This document shows, piece after piece, positions 1-9,437 of a DNA stretch of 64,000 nucleotides (position 1 is the stretch's first letter; every line of letters begins with the position of its first letter). The notes under the pieces were generated by a model that worked only from the letters and a program-made list of their open reading frames with translations, made no database searches and was not told the DNA's origin. Made by a program: the position numbers and the translations under genes. This stretch comes from JAICYJ01 sp963737445 (lineage in GTDB: Bacteria > Actinomycetota > Thermoleophilia > Gaiellales > JAICJC01), in NCBI GenBank assembly GCA_963737445.1, contig CAVTSO010000019.1, forward strand, positions 62,001 to 126,000. Reading direction: 5' to 3'.

Positions 1-389
1 TAGTGTCCGTCCGCCCGAGCGCTGAAGAGGCGGCCAGCGTCGCCGGCGGCGAGGTCGTAGACTCAGCTAGTGATCCTCCGCGAGTCGTGGCGTTCAGGAG
101 CCTTCCGAAGACCGCCGTCGGGGTGTCAGGGTGTGTCCTGATGGAGATCCAGGATCCGCAGCACGCGAGGACGCGTGATGGGCTTACTTCGCTTCCAGGT
201 GGTGGGTGACGGCTCGGCCCGCACCGATGCCCCGCCGAGGCACTCGGCGCGAGGATGGTCGGCGTGGGCCCGACAACGCTCGGTGGAAAGGGAGATGACG
301 ACGGCGATCAAGGAAGCGGCTCCGCGCCCCTTGGCCGCAGACACGCTCGTCGCCGACCGCGGCGGCCGGCGCGACCCGTGGGTCGAGTC
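1..389. other. Upstream stretch with no supported gene
   Basis: No recognisable coding sequence was found in this stretch. Short open frames on both strands have arginine/serine-rich translations typical of shadow frames in GC-rich DNA. It presumably holds the promoter of the GH15 gene and the end of a feature outside the window. No tRNA, repeat or strong hairpin was seen. Confidence 0.4.
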
Positions 390-2288
390 ATGAGCGCCGA
401 CACGCCGGATATGGAACGCGAACCGCAGAGTGCCGCGGCGCCTTCGCCGTTCCCGCCGATCGCCGACTACGGGTTCCTCTCCGACTGCCACACGGGTGCG
501 CTGGTCGCACCCGACGGGGCGATCGACTGGCTCTGCATACCCTCGTTCGACGCGCCCAGCGTCTTCGGGAGCCTGCTTGACCGCCGAGCCGGCTTCTTTC
601 GCTTCGCGCCGTTTGGCGTCAACCACCCACCCGCGCGCGCCTATGAGCCGGGAACGAACGTCCTCGTGACGACATGGAGGACGCCCTCCGGATGGATCGT
701 CGTTCGCGACGCACTGACGATGGGGCCTCGGGAGCACCCCGACTCGGTCACGCCGCATACGCGGCCACCGGCGGACGATGATGCCGATCATATGCTGGTG
801 CGGACGGTCGAGTGCCTCGCCGGTGAGGTCGAGGTCGACCTCGTCTGCGAGCCGGTGTTCGATTACGGACGCACGGCCGCCGAATGGACACTGGTCGAGG
901 GCGATCTCCACACGGCGGACGCGAGCGGCGCCGGCCAGACCATCCGCCTGGGGTCGGACCTCGCACTCGGGATCGAAGACAATCGCGCACGGGCCCGGCA
1001 CGTGCTCGGCCCAGGAGACCGCGCGTACTGCGCCCTCTCCTGGGCCGAAGGGCTTGCCGTCCCCAAGGACGTGGAAGACGCCGACGCGAAGATCGCCGCC
1101 ACCACCCGCTTCTGGCGTGGCTGGCTAGGGCGGGCACGGCTGCCCGACCACCGCTTCAGCCACCTCCTGCAGCGCTCGGCACTGACGATCAAAGGCCTTA
1201 CCTACATGCCCACCGGAGCCACGGTGGCGGCGCTCACCACCTCCCTGCCCGAAACGCCGGGCGGCGAGCGCAACTGGGACTACCGCTACACGTGGATGCG
1301 CGACACGACGTTCACGCTGCAGGCGCTGCACTGGATGAATCTCGACTGGGAGGCCGACGAGTTCATGCAGTTCGTCGCCGACGTTGAGCCGACCGAAGAC
1401 GGCTCATTGCAGATCATGTACGGGATCGACGGCCGGCGCGACCTCACCGAGTCGACGCGAGATGATCTCTCAGGATACGCGGGAGCACGACCGGTGCGGA
1501 TCGGCAACGGCGCCTTCGACCAGCGCCAAAACGACGTCTACGGCGCCGTGCTCGATTCGATCCTGCTCCACACGCGTCGCAGCAAGCGGCTGCCTCGCCG
1601 GCTCTGGCCTATCGTCGAGTCACAGGCGCAGTGCGCCACCGAGGCTTGGCGCGAGCCCGACCAGGGCATCTGGGAAGCGCGCGGCGCACCGCAGCACTAT
1701 GTGTCCTCGAAGCTGATGGGCTGGGTTGCTCTCGACCGCGCCGCGAAGCTCGCCGAGATCCGCGGCGACCCGAAGCTGCAAGCGACCTGGCGCGACACCG
1801 CGGAGGAGATCCGGGCCGACATCCTCGAGCACGGCGTCTCCGAGGAAGGCGTACTCCGCCAGCACTACGCAACCGACGCGTTGGATGCCTCGACGCTCCT
1901 GGCGCCGCTCTTCGGCTTCCTGCCCCCGACCGACGAGCGGCTCCGAAACACCGTGCTCGCTATCAACGAGGAGCTGACCGAGCACGGATTCGTTCTTCGC
2001 TACCGAACAGACGAGACCGACGATGGCCTCACCGGCAAGGAGGGAACGTTCCTGATCTGCTCTTTCTGGCTGGTCTCCTCATTGGCGATCATCCGCGAGA
2101 CCCAGCTCGCCCGCGACCTGATGGAACGCCTGCTGCGGATCGCCTCCCCGCTCGGCCTCTACGCTGAGGAGTACGAGACTCAGAGCGCCCGACACCTCGG
2201 CAACTTCCCGCAAGCGTTCTCCCATCTCGCGCTGATCGAGGCAGCCGGGCTAATCATCCTCGGCGAGCGGATCGAAGAGTTCGAATGA
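390..2288 (+). CDS. Glycoside hydrolase family 15 protein (glucoamylase/trehalase-like)
   Basis: The 632-residue product is a GH15-type inverting alpha-glucosidase, the family of glucoamylases and actinobacterial trehalases, and is probably cytoplasmic because no signal peptide is visible. The N-terminal beta-sandwich domain opens with the usual IADYGFLSDCHTGALV stretch. The (alpha/alpha)6 domain carries the substrate-binding NWDYRYTWMRD block near position 1280, the DQGIWE segment with the expected general acid Glu, and KEGTFLICSFW with the expected base Glu. The end LGNFPQAFSHLALI is typical of the family. The open frame extends upstream to 255, but those residues are arginine-rich and non-homologous, so the ATG at 390 is chosen. 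The gene converges on the DUF2252 gene. Such genes often sit in stress or trehalose/glycogen loci. The substrate (trehalose, maltodextrin or another) cannot be told from sequence. Confidence 0.9.
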   Translation: MSADTPDMEREPQSAAAPSPFPPIADYGFLSDCHTGALVAPDGAIDWLCIPSFDAPSVFGSLLDRRAGFFRFAPFGVNHPPARAYEPGTNVLVTTWRTPSGWIVVRDALTMGPREHPDSVTPHTRPPADDDADHMLVRTVECLAGEVEVDLVCEPVFDYGRTAAEWTLVEGDLHTADASGAGQTIRLGSDLALGIEDNRARARHVLGPGDRAYCALSWAEGLAVPKDVEDADAKIAATTRFWRGWLGRARLPDHRFSHLLQRSALTIKGLTYMPTGATVAALTTSLPETPGGERNWDYRYTWMRDTTFTLQALHWMNLDWEADEFMQFVADVEPTEDGSLQIMYGIDGRRDLTESTRDDLSGYAGARPVRIGNGAFDQRQNDVYGAVLDSILLHTRRSKRLPRRLWPIVESQAQCATEAWREPDQGIWEARGAPQHYVSSKLMGWVALDRAAKLAEIRGDPKLQATWRDTAEEIRADILEHGVSEEGVLRQHYATDALDASTLLAPLFGFLPPTDERLRNTVLAINEELTEHGFVLRYRTDETDDGLTGKEGTFLICSFWLVSSLAIIRETQLARDLMERLLRIASPLGLYAEEYETQSARHLGNFPQAFSHLALIEAAGLIILGERIEEFE

Positions 2289-2328
2289 GAACCACCGTAG
2301 GCGACCACGCGACCCGAGTTATTGAGAG

Positions 2329-2345
2329 GCTGCCACAGTGGCAGC
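2329..2345. terminator. Small hairpin between convergent genes
   Basis: GCTGCCA and TGGCAGC form a perfect 7-bp stem with a CAG loop between the converging ends of the GH15 and DUF2252 genes. There is no clear T-run on either side, so a terminator role is inferred from position only. Confidence 0.3.
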
Positions 2346-2352
2346 TGCGGCG

Positions 2353-3813
2353 TCACGGTTCGCGTGCGGTCAGTATGCGCCCCGTGGCTATAGCGTCTAG
2401 GAGCGCGGCGTGGTCGCGCTCGTTCTGGTCGGCGTAGGTCTCGGCGAAGGCCGCGATTGCGCGATCGATGACTTCGGAACTGCCTAGGTAGCTTGCGATC
2501 GCAACCGCGTCGCCTGACCGGGCGTGGGCACGGGCCAGCGTGAAGCCGCACAGTCTCGCGTAGAGCGCCATATCGGATGGCTTCATGGCCGCCACGTCGG
2601 GCGACGTCTTCGAGTCCCATAACTGGCGGACGTACAGGTCGCGCAAGTTGAGATCCTCGAGGCCGCGCGGTTCGCGCAGCCATCCGAGGAAGATGTCGCT
2701 CGCCGCCTGCATCAGCCGCTGACCCTCGACAACCCGCTGGCCCTGGTTCGAGTATTCGGATCTGCCGGCGAACCGCTCGAGCACGGACCGCGGCGCTTCC
2801 TTCGCCTGTAGGAACAGCGCGTCGCTCGGATTCTGACCGAGCAGCAGAATCACCCAACTGCGCGTCCCGACGCTCCCCACTCCGACTACCTTGCGGGCGA
2901 GATCGGCGTAGTGGTATCGCTCGAGCAGTCGCCGGCGATCGTTGGGAACGCTGGTGAAATAGGAGTCGACCAGCGCGCGGGCCGCAAGCTCGAGCCGTCG
3001 CGCGGCTGGGGGATCGACGAGGTCTGCGATCGGCACGATCAGTGGCGGATCAGATCGGATTCGCGGCTCGCCGGCGTCCGCTACGGCGAGCTTGGCGAAC
3101 GCCCGCGAGTGGTCCTTTCGCCTGCCCTTGGCGAGCGTCTTGTCGAACCCCCTGAGTTGACGTGCGCTGGCCTGGGAGCGCAGCACTTCCCGAACGTCCG
3201 CGACGCTCGCCCGTGCATACCACACATCGAGCGTCCCCATGGTGGCGAACCGGCGCATCGCCTTTCGGTACTCGCGCGTCAGCTCTTGGACGATCGCAAC
3301 CCTCCGACGTGTGCTGAAGCCGTCTTCACGACCGGCGACGGCCACGCTTGTCGCGAGCCGCTTCAGATCCCATTCCCATGGGCCGGGAAGCGTCTCGTCG
3401 AAGTCGACGAGGTCGAATAGCAGCTGCCGCTCGGGGGATGCGAACCCACCGAAGTTCGCCAGGTGGGCGTCGCCGCAGAGCTGCACCCGCATTCCCGTCT
3501 GCGGCGTGACCGCCAGGTCGGCGGCCATCACGTACGCGGCGCCCCGGTAGAAGCTGAAGGGCGAGAGCGACATGCGCCCGTAGCGGATGGGAACCAGTTC
3601 CGGCACGCGTTGGGCGGCCTGCTCTTCGAGCAGCGCGATCGGGTCCTGCCGGTCGGCCGGAGGCGTCCAGCTGCCGTGACTTGAACGCGGCGTCTCGGAT
3701 CGGCAGGCCCGGCCGGATGCAGCCCGGGCGGCTGCTGGCACATCCCGGACTGCGGCTGGCCGAGCCGAAGGGGGCGGAGTTCCTCGGCCCGATGTGTGGC
3801 GAGGCGCGTCCAT
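2353..3813 (-). CDS. DUF2252 family protein
   Basis: The 486-residue product matches the DUF2252 family. It has the conserved opening block with IRYGRMSLSPFSFYRGAA at about residues 77-93, GDAHLANFGG at 114-123 and LVDFDE at 135-140. The biochemical role of the family is not settled. The GDAHLAN and DFD elements resemble the catalytic loop and metal-binding motif of aminoglycoside/choline-kinase-like folds, so a small-molecule or protein kinase-like activity is a reasonable inference. The frame stays open far upstream, antisense to the permease gene; the ATG at 3813 gives a start just before an unstructured proline-rich leader, but a start nearer residue 50 is possible. It is the last gene of a same-strand run of stress-type genes, 65 bp after the AI-2E permease gene. 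Confidence 0.85.
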   Translation of the reverse strand: MDAPRHTSGRGTPPPSARPAAVRDVPAAARAASGRACRSETPRSSHGSWTPPADRQDPIALLEEQAAQRVPELVPIRYGRMSLSPFSFYRGAAYVMAADLAVTPQTGMRVQLCGDAHLANFGGFASPERQLLFDLVDFDETLPGPWEWDLKRLATSVAVAGREDGFSTRRRVAIVQELTREYRKAMRRFATMGTLDVWYARASVADVREVLRSQASARQLRGFDKTLAKGRRKDHSRAFAKLAVADAGEPRIRSDPPLIVPIADLVDPPAARRLELAARALVDSYFTSVPNDRRRLLERYHYADLARKVVGVGSVGTRSWVILLLGQNPSDALFLQAKEAPRSVLERFAGRSEYSNQGQRVVEGQRLMQAASDIFLGWLREPRGLEDLNLRDLYVRQLWDSKTSPDVAAMKPSDMALYARLCGFTLARAHARSGDAVAIASYLGSSEVIDRAIAAFAETYADQNERDHAALLDAIATGRILTAREP

Positions 3814-3878
3814 GACATGCCTACTCTCGCCCAGTCGGCAACGAACCGCAACGGCGTAGCGGCTCGCAAAGCTTCGGG

Positions 3879-5081
3879 TCAGTCGCGAGTCAGGTTGACG
3901 ATCACCGGGCGGCGACCCGTGGTCGTCCAAGCGCTGGTGCCGGCCGGCTCGACGTCGTCGGCGTGGTCCTCGCCGTCGGTCGTGTCCCATTGTGCGAGGC
4001 GCCAGGGTACGATCACCTCCTCGAACACGACCTGCAGCATCGCCGCGAACGGCACTGCGATCAGCGCTCCCTCCCAGCCGAGCAGCGCGGTCCCGCACAG
4101 CACGGCGATGAGGGCCAGCATGGGATCCATGTTCAGCGATTGCCCCTCGGCCCGCGGCCCGATCACGTCCGCTTTCAGCTCCTCGATGGCAGCCGAGGCG
4201 AGGAACGTCAGGCCAAGCGTCTCCCAACCCTGAAACGCCGCGATCGTCAGCAGCGGGATGCGCGCGATCCACACGCCGACCCTCGGTACCAGCTCGCCGA
4301 ACGCCACGATCACCGACAGGGGAACCGCGAACGGCACGCCGAGCAGCCGCAGCGCGGCGTACATCAGCACGCCGACGCACACCATGACCACGAGCTTGGC
4401 GCGGAGGTAGCCGCCCAGGCGGATCCAGATCTTGTCCATCACGTCGTGTGCGCGATCGCGCCGGTGCGGCGAAACCATGAGCAGTGCGGCGTCGAGCACG
4501 CGCTCGCGGCGGAGCGCGAGCAGCGTCGAGAGCACATAGACGATCATCAGGTTGAACAGCATCTGCGCGGCGCTGAGCGGCAGGTCGACCAGCCGGCCGC
4601 CCACACCGCTCGCCAGCCGCGCGGCCATGGCCGACACCGACGAGTCGAACGTGCCAGCCTCCGGGTACTGCCGCTTGATGGATACATACTCATTGCGGAT
4701 CCGGTGGAACCTGGTGACGTAGCTCGGTGCGTCGTGCGCGAACAGGTGCAGCTGGCTGACGAATGGCGGCACGACGATCCAGACGAGCGCGATCATGACC
4801 ACCGTCGCGGCCAGTTGGACGATCGCGACCGCGCCGCCGCGCGGCACACCACGGCGTTCCAGTGCGGCGGCCGGCCGAGAGAGCGCAGACGCAACGAGAA
4901 CGGCCAGGAACACGAGGATGAGGACGTGCTCGAGCTGAACGAGGACGCGCAGACCCGCCACGGCGAGCACCGCCAGCATCAATCCCAGTGCGATCGGCTT
5001 CGCGCGATCGAACGTCGACTCGTCCGCGCCGCGTCTCGCCGCGGCCTCGGGGCTGTTCGGATGTGCGTTGCGATCTGACAT
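3879..5081 (-). CDS. AI-2E family transporter (UPF0118, PerM-like membrane protein)
   Basis: The 400-residue polytopic membrane protein has the layout of the AI-2E exporter/PerM family. There is an N-terminal pair of hydrophobic helices (about residues 30-70 and 85-105), a soluble loop with heptad-like helices around LHLFAHDAPSYVTRFH, then five or six further helices. The conserved helix region includes VIGPRAEGQSLNMDPMLAL near residue 310, the part usually recognised as family signature. Members export small molecules or ions (AI-2, Na+/H+ exchange); the substrate here is unknown. The charged 60-residue tail is variable. The start at 5081 follows an AGGAGG ribosome site at 5087-5092, directly beside a strong hairpin. 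It lies downstream of the HdeD-like gene on the same strand. Confidence 0.85.
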   Translation of the reverse strand: MSDRNAHPNSPEAAARRGADESTFDRAKPIALGLMLAVLAVAGLRVLVQLEHVLILVFLAVLVASALSRPAAALERRGVPRGGAVAIVQLAATVVMIALVWIVVPPFVSQLHLFAHDAPSYVTRFHRIRNEYVSIKRQYPEAGTFDSSVSAMAARLASGVGGRLVDLPLSAAQMLFNLMIVYVLSTLLALRRERVLDAALLMVSPHRRDRAHDVMDKIWIRLGGYLRAKLVVMVCVGVLMYAALRLLGVPFAVPLSVIVAFGELVPRVGVWIARIPLLTIAAFQGWETLGLTFLASAAIEELKADVIGPRAEGQSLNMDPMLALIAVLCGTALLGWEGALIAVPFAAMLQVVFEEVIVPWRLAQWDTTDGEDHADDVEPAGTSAWTTTGRRPVIVNLTRD

Positions 5082-5094
5082 CGTCGGCCTCCTG

Positions 5095-5123
5095 TGTGCG
5101 GGGGGCCCGCAGCCCCCCGCACA
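5095..5123 (-). promoter_or_regulatory. 12-bp GC hairpin abutting the ribosome site of the AI-2E gene
   Basis: TGTGCGGGGGGC (5095-5106) and GCCCCCCGCACA (5112-5123) form a perfect 12-bp stem with a 5-base loop. It lies between the HdeD-like stop and the AI-2E start, and on the minus-strand transcript it ends three bases before the AGGAGG site. It lacks a U-run, so it could be a partial terminator, an mRNA-stability element or a structure limiting ribosome access. The role is inference. Confidence 0.5.
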
Positions 5124-5136
5124 TGTCGGGACGGAC

Positions 5137-5706
5137 CTATGCGGTCGCCCCGGTTGGGGTGGTAGACGCGCGCTTCATGATACGAGCCCCGCCGATCGCC
5201 ACCACCAGCTCGGTGATGCCCTTGACGAGCGAGAACGCAGCGATCAGGGCGAGCAGGACGAGCGCACCGTCGCCCGGCTTCACGAACATCACGAGGCCGA
5301 ACAGGATGGAGACGAGCCCGCTCAAGGACAGCAGCACGGCGTCCCCACCTTCGATTGGAAGCCAGAAGGCGCCTGCCATGGCGATCACGCCGACCGCGAT
5401 CGCGTAGGCAGCGATCACGTACAGCAGCCCGAGAGCGGAGATGCTCGGCCACGCCAGGACGGCCAGCCCGACGCCGATGCCGAGCACGCTCGACAGGGCC
5501 GTCCATCCGCGTCCCTCCTTGACGCGGGAGGCGTTCACGAGGCCGACGACCCCGCACGACAGCGCGTACGCGCCGAACAGGATGGTGAGCGCGTACAGGC
5601 TGATGCCCGGCCAAGCCAGGATCATCGCGCCGAATGCCACCGACAGGGCGCCGTTGATGCCGATCGTCCAGCGGATTCGCTTGGTTGTATGGGATACCAG
5701 GTTCAT
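5137..5706 (-). CDS. HdeD family (DUF308) membrane protein
   Basis: The 189-residue protein consists almost wholly of six hydrophobic helices with short polar turns, matching the DUF308/HdeD family of acid-resistance-associated membrane proteins. Typical features are the opening RWTIGINGALSVAFGAMIL and repeated hydrophobic Gly-rich helices. The function outside enterobacteria is unknown; a role in envelope stress is inferred from the family name and the stress-type neighbours. The ATG at 5706 follows an AAGGAGGAC site that overlaps the TAA stop of the upstream coiled-coil gene at 5719-5721, so the two are probably translated together. Confidence 0.85.
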   Translation of the reverse strand: MNLVSHTTKRIRWTIGINGALSVAFGAMILAWPGISLYALTILFGAYALSCGVVGLVNASRVKEGRGWTALSSVLGIGVGLAVLAWPSISALGLLYVIAAYAIAVGVIAMAGAFWLPIEGGDAVLLSLSGLVSILFGLVMFVKPGDGALVLLALIAAFSLVKGITELVVAIGGARIMKRASTTPTGATA

Positions 5707-5718
5707 GTGTGTCCTCCT

Positions 5719-6249
5719 TTAGAAGAGTGATGCCGATAGGTCGTCCGCCGTACGTTCCAGGTCATCGCGCGCGGCGGTGACGCGCTCTTGGTGCTGCCCC
5801 CAGGCTGTTTCGGGAGCGTCACGCAGATCATCCAAGCGCTCCGTCACCGCCAGCCGGCGGCGACGCAACTCCTTGATCCCGGTTTCGGCCTGGTCGCGTG
5901 CGCTGCCGGTCTTGGCGGCGGCGGTCGCCTGCAGCCGCTCGGCGAACGCGTCCCAGCCGTGCAGCTCGGCTTCCACCGCAGCCGTGAAGTGTGCGCGGTT
6001 CTCTGCCAGGTCGGCGTCGAGGGACCGCTCGGCCACGTCCAGCCGTGATCGCAGACGCGAGAGCCGCTCGCCGACCGGGTCGGGAGTGCGGCGAGCCGCT
6101 GCCTGGGCGTTCGCCTGCTCCTGCCGAAGCGCATCGACGTGCCGGCGGACGTCTTGCCGCCGGTCGCCGTGTCGCAGGCGCATGCTGGCCTCCAGGTCAT
6201 CGATGCGGCGGCCGGCCTCGGCCAGCTGCTCATCGATCGTCGTCGTCAT
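5719..6249 (-). CDS. Coiled-coil protein of unknown function
   Basis: The 176-residue protein is rich in Ala, Glu, Arg and Leu with long heptad patterns from about residue 8 to the end, predicting an extended helical coiled coil. No catalytic motif, signal peptide or membrane segment is seen. The start at 6249 is chosen because a perfect AAAGGAGGTT ribosome site lies at 6256-6265; the open frame reaches 6312 but that part has no support. It is the first gene of the run coiled-coil, HdeD-like, AI-2E permease, DUF2252, and its stop overlaps the ribosome site of the next gene. A structural or stress-protective role, or a partner of the membrane proteins, is a guess. Confidence 0.7.
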   Translation of the reverse strand: MTTTIDEQLAEAGRRIDDLEASMRLRHGDRRQDVRRHVDALRQEQANAQAAARRTPDPVGERLSRLRSRLDVAERSLDADLAENRAHFTAAVEAELHGWDAFAERLQATAAAKTGSARDQAETGIKELRRRRLAVTERLDDLRDAPETAWGQHQERVTAARDDLERTADDLSASLF

Positions 6250-6368
6250 TCTGAACCTCCTTTCGTGTCGTGCTTCATCGCTGCCGAGAACGCTCGCACG
6301 GTTCGCTGCCATGTCGCTGCCACGCGGTCGTGCGCCGCTGCCGTCCGGGAGGGGAGCTGCGCGGTCGG

Positions 6369-9290
6369 TCAGGTGAGCGCGAGCCCGGCGCGTCGACGGA
6401 GGTCGTCGGCGGTCACCTCGTCGCCGCGCGCGTCCGCGAGCTCAGCCAGGCCGAGTAGCGCCGCGGTCGCGGGATCTCCCGCGAGGGCGATAAAGAGCGT
6501 CTCCCGCGCTTGGTGGGGTCGCGGGAGGGTGGACCAGTCAAGCACTGTTCGGTACAGCCGTTCTGCGGTGGCGTCGTCTCCGGCGGCGGCGAGCACGCGG
6601 CCGAGCTCGGCCCGCGCATGCGCGGCGACCCAGTCTGCGCGGGCCGCCTCGGCGGCTGCCAGCGCCTGGCGAAGCAGCTGCTCGGCCCGGCGCGGGTCCC
6701 CGGCCGCCAGTGCAGACGAGCCGAGGCCGGCGAAGGCGAAGGCTGCGTGGTCGGCCAGGCCCGAGCGTTCGGCGCCGTCGAGCGTCCGCATGTAGGCCGC
6801 CTCGGCGGCCGGGCGGTCACCTCGCTGGGCAGCGACCCATCCCTCAAGCAGTGTCCCCGGGACATGGAACGCGTCGTAGGCGATCGTGTCAGCGTGGGCG
6901 ATCACGTCGGACGCCATCGTGGCGACGGTCTCCACGTCCCCTGCGGCGGCGGCGCTCTGGGCACGAATGAGGCCGCTCGCGGCCGCCGTCCAGTCGTCAT
7001 GCGCCGCCACCGCGCCCCGCCGAGCCGCCTCGGCCAGGGTGGCCGACCGTTCCAGGTCGCCCGACCGCGCCGCCGCGACCGCGAGCGTCATCTGCGCCAT
7101 CGTCAGCGCAGCCGACGCGGTCGAGGTCCTGGCAAGTTCGAGCGCATGCTCGCCAGCCGCCGACGCCGCCTGCACGTCGAGCTCCTCCGCCGCGAGATAG
7201 CACAGGGCCGCGAGCGCCTCGGCCTGCAGATCGACCGGCACGGCTTCATCCGCCACCTCCAGGGCCAGCTCCAGGAACCTCCGCCCCTCGGACACCCGCT
7301 CGGAAACCGCGAAGTACCACCCGAGCGGCGCCGCCAGCCGCACGGCCACGGACGGGTCGGGCGCGTCTCGCGCCCACGTCATCGCCGCCCAGAAGTTGTC
7401 GTTCTCCAGCTCCAGCCGCCGCATCGAGGCCAACCAGCCCGGTCCACGCAGCTCCTCCCGTGCTCGCTCAGCCATGTCCGCGAAGTACGCGGCGTGCGTG
7501 CTCCGCGCGGCGGCGAGCGCGCCTGCCTCCTCCAGCCGAGCAACCGCGTAGTCCCGCACGGTGTCGAGCAGCGTGTAGCGCGCACCGCCGTCCGGAAACG
7601 ACACTGTGATGATCGACTTGTCCACCAGCGCTTCCAGCAGCAGGGTGACCGTCGCCTCATCCAGCCCGTGGCGCTCGCCGGCGGCGACCAGGGAGGGCAG
7701 CGAGCTGCCGCCACGGTGCACCGCGACCTGCTGCAGCAGGGTCTTCTCGTCCGCGTGCAATAGGTCGTAGCTCCACTCCACGAGCGTTCGCAGCGCCGCG
7801 CCGGCATCGGAGGCGGCCTGTTCGCGAAACAACGCAACCCGGCGCTCGACGAGCGACAGCAGCTCCGCGAGGCCGAGCACGTTCACGCGCGCCGCCGCGA
7901 GCTCGATAGCAAGCGGCAGTCCGTCCACGCACCGGGCGATAGCGGCGGCCAGCCGAGCGGTCTCCGCGTCCAGCTGGAAGCCGGGCCGCGCGGCACGCGC
8001 GCGCTCGAAGAAGAGGGCCACGGCGGGTGAGTTGACATCGCCAGCGCGATCAAAATCTTCCAGGGACAACGGCTCGACCGTGACCCGGACCTCCCCCGTC
8101 ACGTGGAGCACCTCGCGGCTCGTCGCCAGCACCCGCACGCCTGGACAGCCGGCGAGCACCTCTTCGACCACGCGCCGCACCTCGGTGAGCAGCCGCTCGC
8201 ACGAATCGAACACGAGGACCGCCTCCGCATCGCGCAGGCGCTCGACCACACGATCCAGCTGATCGCCGCGTGCCTCCACGGCACGAATCAGCAGACGCGT
8301 CACGTCGGGGGGCTCGACGGCGCGCGCGAGGTCGACGAACCAGATGCCGTCAGTGATTTCGTGCTGAAGCGGCCGAGCCGCCTCCAGGGCGATGCGAGTC
8401 TTCCCGACGCCCGGCGGCCCCAGCAGCGTGACAACGCGGTGTTCGGCAAGCTCGGCGGCGACCTGTGCGCGCTCCGCCTCGCGGCCGACGAATGAGGTGG
8501 CGGGCGAGGGCACGTTGCCTCGTCGAGCCTGCACCGTGGGCGCCGCGGCGATCGCCGGGTCGTGCGCGAGGATCGCCTCCTGCAGGGCGCGAAGCTCCGG
8601 CCCAGGCTCGAGTGCGAGGCTGTCGGCGAGGACCCGCCGCGCCTCGTGGAAGACATCGAGCGCGTCCGCCTGGCGTCCGCTGCGATACAGGGCGAGCATC
8701 AGCTGGCCCCAGAGCCGCTCACGGTACGGGTTCTCGTCCAGCGCCGCGCGCAGCTCGGGCACGACCTCGCGGTGCTCGCCGAGTGCCAGCGCAGCGTCGA
8801 ACCGCTCCTCCTGAACGTCGAGGCGCAGCGCTTCGAGCCGCCGCGCCTCGGCGCCGAACCAGGGTGCATCGGTGAGCCCCTGAAGCGCTGCGCCGCGCCA
8901 CAGCGCGAGCGCCGAGGCGGCGTCCGCGGCTGCCGCGTGCGGGTCGCCGTCGCGCCGCGCGGTTACGGCCGAGGCCAGCAGTTCCTCGAAGGCGACCGCG
9001 TCGACGGTCGCGTGATGCAACGCGTAGCCGTCGCCGGAACCGGCAACGGCCTCGTGACCGAGCGCGGCGCGCAGCCGGGCCACATGGTGCTGGACGGCAT
9101 TTCGTGGAGCGGCGGGGAGGTCCGCCCCCCACAGCGCGTCGATCAGGTCGTCCACCGCCACGACGCGGCCGTGCGCAACGGCCAGCATTGCCAGCAGCGC
9201 CTGCCGTTTCCAGCCGGGTATGTCGACGCGCCGTCCGGCCGTAATGACCTCGAATGGTCCCAGGAGCCGGATCTCCAGCCGATCGCTCAT
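6369..9290 (-). CDS. AfsR/SARP family transcriptional regulator (OmpR-type DNA-binding, BTAD, NB-ARC ATPase, TPR)
   Basis: The 973-residue regulator has, in order, a winged-helix OmpR-type DNA-binding domain (about 1-95, RLLGPFEV...LIDALWG), a bacterial transcriptional activation domain (about 100-250), an NB-ARC/STAND ATPase with Walker A GPPGVGKT near residue 300 and a Walker B-like VLVFDSCE segment, and a long Ala-rich TPR-like helical tail. This is the AfsR/EmbR-type architecture used for signal-dependent activation. The start at 9290 is set by the family N-terminus and a CGGAG ribosome site; the frame remains open to 10049 across the YceI gene but is not coding there. It is divergent from yceI with a 147-bp shared upstream region, so yceI or itself is a likely target. 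The ligand is unknown. Confidence 0.9.
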   Translation of the reverse strand: MSDRLEIRLLGPFEVITAGRRVDIPGWKRQALLAMLAVAHGRVVAVDDLIDALWGADLPAAPRNAVQHHVARLRAALGHEAVAGSGDGYALHHATVDAVAFEELLASAVTARRDGDPHAAAADAASALALWRGAALQGLTDAPWFGAEARRLEALRLDVQEERFDAALALGEHREVVPELRAALDENPYRERLWGQLMLALYRSGRQADALDVFHEARRVLADSLALEPGPELRALQEAILAHDPAIAAAPTVQARRGNVPSPATSFVGREAERAQVAAELAEHRVVTLLGPPGVGKTRIALEAARPLQHEITDGIWFVDLARAVEPPDVTRLLIRAVEARGDQLDRVVERLRDAEAVLVFDSCERLLTEVRRVVEEVLAGCPGVRVLATSREVLHVTGEVRVTVEPLSLEDFDRAGDVNSPAVALFFERARAARPGFQLDAETARLAAAIARCVDGLPLAIELAAARVNVLGLAELLSLVERRVALFREQAASDAGAALRTLVEWSYDLLHADEKTLLQQVAVHRGGSSLPSLVAAGERHGLDEATVTLLLEALVDKSIITVSFPDGGARYTLLDTVRDYAVARLEEAGALAAARSTHAAYFADMAERAREELRGPGWLASMRRLELENDNFWAAMTWARDAPDPSVAVRLAAPLGWYFAVSERVSEGRRFLELALEVADEAVPVDLQAEALAALCYLAAEELDVQAASAAGEHALELARTSTASAALTMAQMTLAVAAARSGDLERSATLAEAARRGAVAAHDDWTAAASGLIRAQSAAAAGDVETVATMASDVIAHADTIAYDAFHVPGTLLEGWVAAQRGDRPAAEAAYMRTLDGAERSGLADHAAFAFAGLGSSALAAGDPRRAEQLLRQALAAAEAARADWVAAHARAELGRVLAAAGDDATAERLYRTVLDWSTLPRPHQARETLFIALAGDPATAALLGLAELADARGDEVTADDLRRRAGLALT

Positions 9291-9437
9291 ACGCACTCCG
9301 AGTGGATGTGGGCGAAAGAGTGTCCCACGCCCCGACTGCGTCGTAAAGCGGCGAGTGGCAGCACCGCGCGCGGCGGTGGCAGTCGGATGGCAGCGGGCCA
9401 CGCGACCGTTCGTGACACATCCACGAGAGGAGTCGCA

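Noticed and set aside
3..209. Plus-strand 68-codon frame at the window edge
   Set aside because: Composition is random-like for GC-rich DNA, with no ribosome site or recognisable motif.
3963..5078. Long plus-strand frame of 371 codons antisense to the AI-2E gene
   Set aside because: Its translation is His/Arg/Gln-rich with no hydrophobic core, a typical antisense shadow of a membrane-protein gene.
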